From an uncultured Bacilli bacterium (GTDB lineage Bacteria > Bacillota_I > Bacilli_A > RF39 > UBA660): a DNA stretch of 13,728 nucleotides. Within the stretch, counting starts at the first letter, position 1; the number at the start of each line of letters is the position of its first letter. The notes under the pieces are model-generated. The model saw only the letters and a list, made by a program, of their open reading frames with translations, did no database searches and had not been told where the DNA came from. The position numbers and the translations under genes are program-made. The stretch lies in assembly GCA_947626215.1 (NCBI GenBank), contig CANQRJ010000027.1, forward strand, positions 1 through 13,728, in the 5' to 3' direction. Shown here piece by piece: positions 1 to 5,770 of this stretch.

Positions 1-564
1 CAACCGAATGAATCTTATACAATGAGTAAAAATGTCATTCAAATCAATTTAAACAATTATGATTATTTTAAGAAAAACGATTTTGTCTATCATTCCAAAA
101 TGATCGAAGAAAAATATGGAATGGTAAGAGATGAAATGATACAAATTATTGATATCAACCTTGATTTTCTATTTACATTAGGCTATAATGATATCAAGTA
201 GTTAAAAGAAAAAGACCTTGCGTGGTTATTATACATTTTCGTATGTAAAGATGAGAAGTTAAGAAAAGAAATATACGGGAATGATAAAATGATGAAAAGA
301 GTGGGTGAAAAATTGAAAGAAATGTCAGGGAAGTATGATGATAAGTTATTTTATAATCCAGATGAATTTCGAAATAAAGCCATTTATCACGAAGGATTTG
401 ATGAAGGTAAATTAGAAGGCATCGAAGAAGGAATTAAAAATGAAAAAGAAGAAATAGTAAAGTTAATGATTCATAAATACCCTATAGAAGATATTATAGA
501 AATCACTCATTTAACCAAAGAAGAAATTGAATCTCTTCAAAAAGAAATAAACTCTACAAAGTAA
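1..564 (+). pseudogene. Rpn family (PDDEXK_2) recombination-promoting nuclease/transposase, 3' part, broken by an in-frame TAG
   Basis: Frame 1 is open from the window edge to a TAG at 199-201. The same frame continues to a TAA at 562-564 without a frame change. Joined, the text reads as the C-terminal half of an Rpn-type putative transposase/nuclease: a hydrophobic segment (LDFLFTLGYNDIK), the stop, then LKEKDLAWLLYIFVCKDEK, then a Glu/Gly/Lys-rich tail (GFDEGKLEGIEEGIKNE) and a short final helix. The catalytic N-terminal part lies outside the window. An ATG at 289 could restart translation and give 91 residues, but that piece lacks the nuclease core and has no good ribosome binding site. 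TAG is a genuine stop elsewhere in the window (ezrA), so readthrough by recoding is unlikely. I call it a nonsense-disrupted gene; the family call rests on the C-terminal pattern only. Confidence 0.72.
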
Positions 565-579
565 GAATTTTGAACAGAT

Positions 580-876
580 CTTATTAACTCTATAAAGATA
601 ATTTTTTCGCCATGCTTTTCGCCAATGGCTTCGCCTTCGCGTTTGCCTTCAAGTCTTTCTGAGTTGAGCTAAAATTGAATATCTTGTTCATGAGTTAAGA
701 AACTTGTAAACTCTTTGTTTTCATTTAGTACTTTCTCTTGATAATTTTTCATACACTCAGCTTTACTCCATCTCTTTTAAATCTTCTTTATCTGCATCTA
801 ATATACTTAGATATTGATAAAGTTTTCTTTCACTTTCATCTATCCACATTGTATTCAATTTTTCATTACTTAAGTT
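580..876 (-). pseudogene. Decayed C-terminal remnant of a second Rpn-type nuclease/transposase
   Basis: The reverse strand reads NLSNEKLNTMWIDESERKL and on through LDADKEDLKEME to a stop near 775. A frame change then gives WSKAECMKNYQEKVLNENKE, HEQDIQF, a TAG near 675, and the tail SERLEGKREGEAIGEKHGEK. The repeated Glu-Gly-Lys tail and the E-R-K-L / K-A-E-C-M-K-N-Y segments are typical of the C-terminus of Rpn/PDDEXK_2 proteins. No start codon or N-terminal domain is present, and a stop precedes the remnant. It converges tail-to-tail with the Rpn remnant at 1-564. It carries at least one frameshift and one nonsense codon, so it is dead. Edges are approximate. Confidence 0.62.
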
Positions 877-919
877 TTAGTTTTACAATTTAAAAAAAAT
901 GATAATCCTCTTTCACATA

Positions 920-951
920 TTGACATCGGGGGGGGGGTCTTGTGATAAAAT
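920..951 (+). promoter_or_regulatory. Promoter with a G10 homopolymer in its spacer (candidate phase-variable switch)
   Basis: A consensus -35 TTGACA lies at 920-925. An extended -10, TGA-TAAAAT, lies at 943-951 (TG 943-944, hexamer 946-951). A run of ten G residues at 928-937 sits between them. The spacer is 20 nt measured to TAAAAT, or 18 nt if GATAAA (944-949) is the -10. Each G gained or lost changes the spacer by 1 nt; loss of three would give the 17-nt optimum with the extended -10. The start codon follows at 981, with SD-like GGGTGAT at 966-972. That slippage controls transcription is an inference from this geometry. Confidence 0.7.
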
Positions 952-980
952 CATTCTATAGAGTAGGGTGATTTTTTCAT

Positions 981-2306
981 ATGAAGTTAAAATCGTTTAA
1001 AGAAAAAGATAAAAAGAAAATCGGAATCATTTTATTTACAATCACTTGTATTTTATTAATAACAGGAGTAGTTTTGTTTAGAACATTTGCAATCTTTGAA
1101 GTGAATAGCAACTTTAATGTGATAAATGGAACTATAGAAGATCCAGGAGACATCTATTTTGCTTTTTATGTAAAGAACGAAGAAAATGAAGATTATGTAA
1201 TACAAAAGAATATGCCAAGAAAAGAAGAAGGCTATGTCTTAGATGAAAGTAGAAGTTACTGTGGAGTTACAGGAAAAAATGATTCCGAAATAAAAGTATT
1301 TGTAACAGAAGATAATATGATACATGTAAGTGGAGTTAGCACATCAAGAACAAAATGTAATTTATATTTTACAAAAGGAGTTTATATTTTAGGAAAAGGA
1401 ATATCCTTAGTTTCTGAAGGAGAAGATGGATTATATGAAGTAAAGCATGAGGATGTAACAGATGTAAATGAAGGTTTTAAAACAACGGAATATCGATATG
1501 TAGGAGCGAGTCCAAATAATTATATTAAATTTAATGATGAGTTATGGAGAATTATAGGTTTAGTGAATGTCATGACAGATGAAAATAAAGTAGAACAAAG
1601 AGTGAAAATAGTTAGAAGTGATAGTATAGGAAAATATAGTTGGGATTTAAAAGAAGATTTAACAACTTCAAATAAATGGAAAGAATCTTCTTTAAGTAAA
1701 CTATTAAATGAATCTTATTATAATAGTCAAAGCAATATAACATATTATAATTGTACGCAATATAACTTTGAACAAGGTAAATGTGTTCAGAAGGAAAATA
1801 AAGTAATTGATTTTTCTACAATAGGTATTAAAGAAAATTCAAAAAATATGATAGAGAAAGTATATTGGGATATTGGCATAGAAAAGTTTGTTTCTAATAA
1901 TTTTCAACAACTTGTTATTGACGAAAGAAAAGGAGATTCTTTTCAAAATAATATTGGAATGATTTATCCATCAGATTATTATTATACAACGAGCATGAAA
2001 AATAGTTGTTTATTGAATCTTGATTGGAAAAATCAAACAGATTGTTATAATAATTCTTGGCTATCTGAAAATAAAGAAGAAAGTTTATGGACTATATCTA
2101 GTAATGAGAATAGTTCAATTTCTGTTTATCGGTTGGCGCATGGTGAAAAATCTACTGATACTTATCATAGTGTTGTTGCTAATGCTAGCACGTTCGTTAA
2201 TCACGTAAAACCTGTTGTTTATTTAAAACCAAATGTTAAAATTCTTAATGAAGGACAAATTGGAAATGAAACTAGTCCATTTCAACTAGTTCAAATTTTA
2301 AAATGA
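981..2306 (+). CDS. Membrane-anchored surface protein of unknown function
   Basis: This is a 441-residue protein. It has a basic N-terminus and one hydrophobic segment (about residues 14-38), so the rest is probably outside the cell. The first extracellular part carries a Cys pair (C94, C126). A C-terminal domain runs from about residue 170 (YRYVGASPNNY, FNDELWRIIG) through IGMIYPSDYYYTT near 325 to VKPVVYLKPNVKI near the end. Two more Cys pairs (C258/C268 and C343/C355) suggest disulfides. The pattern (polar strand, 'ELWRIIG', 'IG.IYPSDY', 'W..S', 'V.PVVYLK') matches a large family of uncharacterised secreted proteins I recall from gut Bacillota; a lectin-like fold is only a guess. There is no LPXTG sorting signal at the C-terminus. 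SD GGGTGAT at 966-972 is 8 nt from the ATG. The promoter contains a G10 tract, so expression may vary by phase. The gene is intact although its neighbours are pseudogenes. Confidence 0.7.
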   Translation: MKLKSFKEKDKKKIGIILFTITCILLITGVVLFRTFAIFEVNSNFNVINGTIEDPGDIYFAFYVKNEENEDYVIQKNMPRKEEGYVLDESRSYCGVTGKNDSEIKVFVTEDNMIHVSGVSTSRTKCNLYFTKGVYILGKGISLVSEGEDGLYEVKHEDVTDVNEGFKTTEYRYVGASPNNYIKFNDELWRIIGLVNVMTDENKVEQRVKIVRSDSIGKYSWDLKEDLTTSNKWKESSLSKLLNESYYNSQSNITYYNCTQYNFEQGKCVQKENKVIDFSTIGIKENSKNMIEKVYWDIGIEKFVSNNFQQLVIDERKGDSFQNNIGMIYPSDYYYTTSMKNSCLLNLDWKNQTDCYNNSWLSENKEESLWTISSNENSSISVYRLAHGEKSTDTYHSVVANASTFVNHVKPVVYLKPNVKILNEGQIGNETSPFQLVQILK

Positions 2307-2383
2307 TTTTTTGAATATGTTAAAAAATTATTTTACAAAGTTATTCCACATGAGATAAGAAAACTAGTAACAGGAGGATTACT

Positions 2384-2681
2384 ATGGAACATATAATGAA
2401 ACTTAACGAATCTAGTTTTGAAGATGTAAAATCTGGTAAAAAAATTAGAGTATAGACTTAATGATGAAAAAAGAAAATTAGTTAGAGTTGGAGATACTAT
2501 TAAATTTGTAAAACTTCCGAATTTAGATGAAGAATTTATAGTAGATGTGAAAGGTATAGAAACATTTGATAATTTGTATGATTGTTATTCAAAATATGTA
2601 CATTTTAAAACACGATATGAAAGTGTTGATGCAGTTGTTCAAGATACTTATGATAAGGGATATTATACAAAAGAGAAGTGA
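2384..2681 (+). pseudogene. ASCH-domain protein, frameshifted
   Basis: A strong SD (AGGAGG, 2372-2377) precedes ATG 2384. The first frame reads MEHIMKLNESSFEDVKSGKK and ends at a TAG after 23 codons. From about 2448 a second frame continues EYRLNDEKRKLVRVGDTIKF, then KLPNLDEEFIVDVKGIETF and on to TGA 2679-2681. Joined, this is the layout of small ASCH-domain proteins: M-K-L-...-F-..I-..G-K-K-.-E-.R-L-.-D-.-K-R, G-D-.I-.F. The shift lies in an A-rich stretch around 2438-2447, where a 1-nt gain or 2-nt loss would explain it. ASCH domains are PUA-like and thought to bind RNA, but this copy should be inactive. The good SD suggests recent decay; a sequencing error in the A-run is the alternative. 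Confidence 0.65.
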
Positions 2682-2686
2682 TGTTA

Positions 2687-2795
2687 ATGTCTAAGAAATT
2701 ATTTACAAAAAAGGAAATTGAAATATTAAAATCAAATAAATATGTAAAAAACGTAAGTGAAAATAACTTATATCAAAGATTTTAGAAAAGATTAA
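2687..2795 (+). pseudogene. Fragment of IS3-type orfA (helix-turn-helix), N-terminal end only
   Basis: ATG 2687 opens MSKKLFTKKEIEILKSNKYV and then KNVSENN, ending at TAG 2783-2785. A frame change after KNVSEN gives ITYIKDFRKD to TAA 2793-2795. The two pieces together resemble the start of the HTH proteins of IS3-type elements ('MSKKLFT.EEI..L..NKYVK.VS...ITYTDEF'). Only about 37 codons remain, with no transposase catalytic part nearby. It follows the ASCH remnant by 5 nt. I read it as insertion-sequence debris. The family call depends on a short match, so it is moderate at best. Confidence 0.45.
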
Positions 2796-2798
2796 AAA

Positions 2799-2827
2799 AT
2801 GTAAAGTGATGATTTTTCACTTTACAT
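2799..2827. repeat. Perfect 11-bp inverted repeat; possible minus-strand terminator or IS scar
   Basis: ATGTAAAGTGA (2799-2809) and TCACTTTACAT (2817-2827) are perfect complements around a 7-nt loop. On the plus strand no T-run follows. On the minus strand the hairpin is followed by TTTTTT, giving intrinsic-terminator geometry, but there is no live minus-strand gene to end here. It may be the terminator of a lost gene, an insulator upstream of the DUF2130 promoter, or an end of the decayed IS. Confidence 0.5.
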
Positions 2828-2878
2828 ATAAATTGAATATTATTTTTCTAAAAAGGGCAAACTCAAATTTTTAATAAG

Positions 2879-2908
2879 TTGAAATTTTTCTTTTTCATAT
2901 GCTATAAT
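2879..2908 (+). promoter_or_regulatory. Promoter of the DUF2130 gene
   Basis: TTGAAA (2879-2884), an 18-nt spacer and consensus TATAAT (2903-2908) preceded by TG-C (extended -10). The coding start follows 23 nt downstream of the -10, with AGAAGGA (2915-2921) as ribosome binding site. Confidence 0.75.
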
Positions 2909-2931
2909 TTTTTTAGAAGGAAGTGCATATT

Positions 2932-4131
2932 ATGAATGAAATTAAATGTCCTAACTGTGGTACAGTTTTTCAAATTAGTGAAACAAATTATGAATCAATT
3001 TTAAAACAAGTTCGGAATGAAGAATTTGATCGGGAAATTCATTTAATCTCTAAACAATATGAAAAAGAACAAGAAAATGCTATTAAAATTGCTACGGCTC
3101 ATTTAGAAAAAAATTTACAAGAAGAAATGAATCAAAAAGAATTAGAGATTAATAATCTTAAAAATACGATTCAAAAATCAGAAGTTGAAAAAAAATTAGC
3201 CATTCAAGATGCCGTTTTAGAAAAAGATAAATTAATTGATAGTTTAACGAATAAACTAGAATTAAATGAAAATGAATATTTATTAAAAGAAAAAAATCTA
3301 AAAGAATCTTATGAAGAAAAATTAAAAAATAAAGAAGAACAAATTTCTTATTATAAAGATTTTAAAGCAAGACAATCTACTAAAATGATTGGAGAATCTT
3401 TAGAACAACATTGTAGTATGGAATTTAATAAATTACGTCCTTTGTTTCCTCATTCTTATTTTGAAAAAGATAATGATGCAACAACAGGTTCAAAAGGTGA
3501 TTTTATTTTTCGAGATTATGATGAAGATGGAATGGAAATTGTATCTATTATGTTTGAAATGAAAAATGAGGCAGATGATACGGTTAAAAAACATAAAAAC
3601 GAAGACTTTTTTAAAGAGTTAAATAAAGATCGAAATGAAAAAAATTGTGAGTATGCTGTTTTAGTTTCTTTACTTGAAATGGAAAATGATTTTTATAATT
3701 CAGGAATTGTTGATGTCTCTTATAAATATGATAAAATGTATGTGATTCGTCCTCAATTTTTTATTCCTTTTATTACTTTAGTTAGAGCAATTGCCCTAAA
3801 ATCTATGAACTATAAAAAAGAACTACAAATTATGCAAAATCAAAACATTGATATTTCTCATTTTGAAGAAAATATGAATGCCTTTAAAGAAGGATTTGGA
3901 AGAAATTATCGTTTAGCGAGTGAAAAATTTCAAAAAGCAATTGAGGAAATTGATAAAACGATTGATCACTTGCAAAAAACGAAAGATGCTCTTTTATCAA
4001 GTGAAAATAATTTAAGGCTTGCAAATAATAAAGCAGAGGAACTTTCTATTAAAAAATTAACTCACAATAGCGAAACAATGGCTAAACTCTTTGAAGAAGA
4101 ACAGAAAAAAAGACAAGTAGTTATGGAATAA
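2932..4131 (+). CDS. DUF2130 family protein (nuclease-fold-like, coiled-coil)
   Basis: This is a 399-residue protein. The N-terminus has a Cys pair (C6-P-N-C9-G) like half a zinc ribbon. A long Glu/Lys-rich coiled coil covers about residues 20-140. The DUF2130 domain follows from about residue 145 (KARQSTKMIGESLEQ). It contains G-E-S-L-E, T-G-S-K-G-D-F (D190) and F-E-M-K (E209, K211); this G..E / D / E-x-K order resembles the PD-(D/E)XK nuclease fold. A second helical stretch closes the protein. The biochemical role of the family is not established, and nuclease activity is inference. A GTG at 2923 is in frame but touches the SD; ATG 2932 lies about 10 nt from AGGA and is preferred. It has its own promoter and appears monocistronic, followed by a tRNA gene with a separate promoter. 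Confidence 0.85.
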   Translation: MNEIKCPNCGTVFQISETNYESILKQVRNEEFDREIHLISKQYEKEQENAIKIATAHLEKNLQEEMNQKELEINNLKNTIQKSEVEKKLAIQDAVLEKDKLIDSLTNKLELNENEYLLKEKNLKESYEEKLKNKEEQISYYKDFKARQSTKMIGESLEQHCSMEFNKLRPLFPHSYFEKDNDATTGSKGDFIFRDYDEDGMEIVSIMFEMKNEADDTVKKHKNEDFFKELNKDRNEKNCEYAVLVSLLEMENDFYNSGIVDVSYKYDKMYVIRPQFFIPFITLVRAIALKSMNYKKELQIMQNQNIDISHFEENMNAFKEGFGRNYRLASEKFQKAIEEIDKTIDHLQKTKDALLSSENNLRLANNKAEELSIKKLTHNSETMAKLFEEEQKKRQVVME

Positions 4132-4134
4132 TTC

Positions 4135-4163
4135 TTGTCAAAATATATACTTTATGCTAGAAT
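4135..4163 (+). promoter_or_regulatory. Promoter of tRNA-Glu
   Basis: TTGTCA (4135-4140), exactly 17 nt, then TAGAAT (4158-4163) with an upstream TG-C (4155-4157), so again an extended -10. It begins 4 nt after the DUF2130 stop codon. The expected transcription start is near 4170, just inside the leader hairpin that precedes the tRNA. Confidence 0.72.
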
Positions 4164-4166
4164 AAG

Positions 4167-4188
4167 AAATGTCATGAGACATTTTTTT
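4167..4188 (+). terminator. Hairpin plus T-run between promoter and tRNA (DUF2130 terminator or tRNA leader)
   Basis: AAATGTC (4167-4173) pairs with GACATTT (4178-4184) around the loop ATGA, and four more Ts follow, ending exactly at the base before the tRNA. It looks like a small intrinsic terminator. It could end DUF2130 transcripts, but it also lies at or just after the start predicted for the tRNA promoter. The stem has only two G-C pairs, so it is weak. Confidence 0.4.
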
Positions 4189-4264
4189 GGCCCCTTGGTG
4201 AACTGGTTAACACGTTTCCCTCTCAAGGAAAAGAGTAGGAGTTCGAGCCTCCTAGGGGTCACCA
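4189..4264 (+). tRNA. tRNA-Glu, anticodon CTC
   Basis: The 76-nt gene folds as a full cloverleaf. The acceptor GGCCCCT pairs with AGGGGTC (one G-T). T8 is present. The D arm is GTG/CAC with GG in the loop. The anticodon stem TTTCC/GGAAA encloses CTCTCAA, giving anticodon CTC at 34-36, which reads GAG (Glu). The variable region is 5 nt. The T arm AGGAG/CTCCT holds the loop TTCGAGC. The discriminator is A and CCA is encoded. Glu is the only reading of this anticodon. In an AT-rich genome the main Glu tRNA would be expected to carry TTC, so this is probably an additional isoacceptor. Confidence 0.93.
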
Positions 4265-4275
4265 AAAAGAATTTT

Positions 4276-4300
4276 AAGCCTTTTATTTAAAGGTTTTTTT
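4276..4300 (+). terminator. Intrinsic terminator of tRNA-Glu
   Basis: AAGCCTTT (4276-4283) pairs with AAAGGTTT (4289-4296) around a TATTT loop, with one G-T pair. It is followed by Ts to 4300. It begins 11 nt after the encoded CCA. Confidence 0.72.
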
Positions 4301-4413
4301 CATGTTTTTAAAATTTCAAACACACTTTTTTATAATTTATTTAAAATTTTAGTGATGTATAAAAGGAGACGAAAAAATCTTCTTTTATTTTTCTTTTTTC
4401 TTTTAAAGTTTCA

Positions 4414-4422
4414 TGATAAAAT
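4414..4422 (+). promoter_or_regulatory. Possible extended -10 for the MBL-rimO operon
   Basis: TGA-TAAAAT (4414-4422) is identical to the extended -10 of the G10 promoter. No good -35 is visible; the upstream sequence is T/C-rich. The predicted start near 4429 would leave a leader of only about 10 nt, so the true promoter may lie further upstream in the 4300-4400 stretch. Confidence 0.35.
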
Positions 4423-4438
4423 AAAAGAGAAATGAGTG

Positions 4439-5323
4439 ATGAAGATGGAACTTAATTCTTTAGGTGGAAATACTTATTATATTTCTAATGCCACCAATAT
4501 TGGAGTTTATAAAATAAGTGAACAATCGGTGTATTTGATTGATTCTGGAAATGATTCAGATGCAGGAAAGAAAATTCTTAAATTAATTGAAAATGCTGGA
4601 TGGAAAGTAAAGGGTATTCTTAATACTCATTCTCATGCGGATCATATTGGAGGTAATAAAGTCATTCAGGATCGAAAGGGGTGTGAAGTATATTCTTTAG
4701 GATTAGAAAAACATTTTATAGAATGTCCCGAGTTAGAATCTAATTTTTTATACGGGGCTTATCCTTATCAAAAGATTTTTAATAAATTTTTATGTGCCAA
4801 GCCTTCTGTAGTAAAAGATTTTAATGAAATTCCTGGTCTTTCTATTTTTCCCTTAAAAGGACATTGCTATGACATGATAGGGATTCATACAAGCGATGAT
4901 GTTTATTTTTTAGGAGATGCTTTAATTAGTGAAGAAACCATTCAAAAATATCATATTTTTTATTTATATGATATCAAAGAACAATTTAAAACGTTAGACT
5001 ATTTAGAAACTTTGAAAGCTCAACTTTTTGTTTTTTCTCATGTTCAACCTCTTACAGATATAAAAGAACTCATTGCTAAAAATAGAGAAAAAATGAATGA
5101 GATTATTCATCTGTTGTTAGATATTTGTAAAGAGCCAATTACAATAGAAGAAATTTTAAAACAAGTCTTTGATCATTATGGACTTACTTTAAATGATAAT
5201 CAATATTTGATTGTAGGAAGTACGATTAAAAGTTATTTAAGTTATTTAAAAGATGAAAATAAAATAGATACGTTCTTTCAAGAAAATCGAATGTTTTGGA
5301 AAACATATGGAGGGGAAAAATGA
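4439..5323 (+). CDS. MBL-fold metallo-hydrolase
   Basis: This is a 294-residue metallo-beta-lactamase-fold protein, probably cytoplasmic. The metal motif is complete: T-H64-S-H66-A-D68-H69, then G-H142-C, L-G-D160-A and a late S-H201. This is the binuclear zinc set of the glyoxalase II/LACTB2-like branch. The usual G-H-T is G-H-C here. About residues 215-290 form a helical C-terminal domain, possibly a winged helix, as in LACTB2-like proteins. The substrate cannot be told from sequence; a thioester or phosphodiester hydrolase is possible. Start choice is uncertain: GTG 4436, ATG 4439 and ATG 4445 are all in frame and the SD is weak (AGAGA, 4426-4430). The stop TGA overlaps the next gene's ATG (ATGA at 5320-5323), so the two are translationally coupled. 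Confidence 0.82.
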   Translation: MKMELNSLGGNTYYISNATNIGVYKISEQSVYLIDSGNDSDAGKKILKLIENAGWKVKGILNTHSHADHIGGNKVIQDRKGCEVYSLGLEKHFIECPELESNFLYGAYPYQKIFNKFLCAKPSVVKDFNEIPGLSIFPLKGHCYDMIGIHTSDDVYFLGDALISEETIQKYHIFYLYDIKEQFKTLDYLETLKAQLFVFSHVQPLTDIKELIAKNREKMNEIIHLLLDICKEPITIEEILKQVFDHYGLTLNDNQYLIVGSTIKSYLSYLKDENKIDTFFQENRMFWKTYGGEK

Positions 5324-5766
5324 ATCAAAAAATGATTGGTGTGGTTGCTTGTTTTACTGTCTTTCTTGCTATTGTGCTTTATTTTTTAGGAGCTCAGTTA
5401 GATCATGTAATGAAAAATTTTGAAAATTTTAAAATAGAAGAGAAAAGTGCTTGTTCTAATGAAAAAAAACTTTATTATGAAGATGATGAAATGCAAATTT
5501 ATACCGTTTGTTTAGATAACTTAAAAATAAGTCAGTATCATCGTGAAACGGATTTTGATAGTTTTTTAAAAACGAGTCAAATTTCTATGGATGAATTTTT
5601 AAAAAGATTACAAAAGAAAGAAAATTTTCAAATTACTGTATTTACTAAAAATCAGTCTAAAAGATATGAAGGTGAAAATATTAGTATTTTAAAATGTGAA
5701 AAAGACGAAAAGAAAATTTTTTATATAGGAAAGGAAAATATAAGTTTTTCTTGGTGTGGGGAGTAA
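5320..5766 (+). CDS. Small single-pass membrane protein, unknown function
   Basis: This 148-residue protein has an N-terminal hydrophobic segment (about residues 4-25) and a mostly hydrophilic, charged remainder that is probably extracytoplasmic. Four Cys follow the membrane segment (in SACSNE, YTVCLDN, ILKCEK and FSWCGE), an even number that would allow two disulfides. I do not recognise a family. The start at ATG 5320 has AGGGG 5 nt upstream and overlaps the MBL stop codon; an upstream in-frame ATG at 5296 lacks an SD and lies inside the MBL gene. The stop is 4 nt before the rimO ATG, so it sits in a tight three-gene unit. Its link to either neighbour is unknown. Confidence 0.68.
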   Translation: MNQKMIGVVACFTVFLAIVLYFLGAQLDHVMKNFENFKIEEKSACSNEKKLYYEDDEMQIYTVCLDNLKISQYHRETDFDSFLKTSQISMDEFLKRLQKKENFQITVFTKNQSKRYEGENISILKCEKDEKKIFYIGKENISFSWCGE

Positions 5767-5770
5767 AAGT

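Noticed and set aside
199..201. TAG in the Rpn gene as a reassigned or read-through codon
   Set aside because: TAG is the natural end of ezrA here and no other internal TAG is seen in intact genes, so a nonsense mutation is simpler.
898..955. Inverted repeats AATGAT/ATCATT flanking the G10 promoter, suggesting an invertible promoter
   Set aside because: Only 6 bp, common by chance in AT-rich DNA, and no site-specific recombinase is present in the window.
2020..2208. Hydrophobic 62-residue frame inside the surface protein gene
   Set aside because: Out-of-frame shadow of the 981-2306 gene with no ribosome binding site.
981..2306. Sortase at 12267-13277 anchoring the surface protein
   Set aside because: The protein ends in FQLVQILK with no LPXTG/NPQTN-like motif, C-terminal helix or basic tail, and the genes are 10 kb apart.
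4380..4428. Inverted repeat TCTTTTATTTT/AAAATAAAAGA before the MBL gene as a riboswitch or terminator
   Set aside because: Almost pure A/T with only one G-C pair and a long loop, in a low-complexity stretch; no riboswitch motif recognised.
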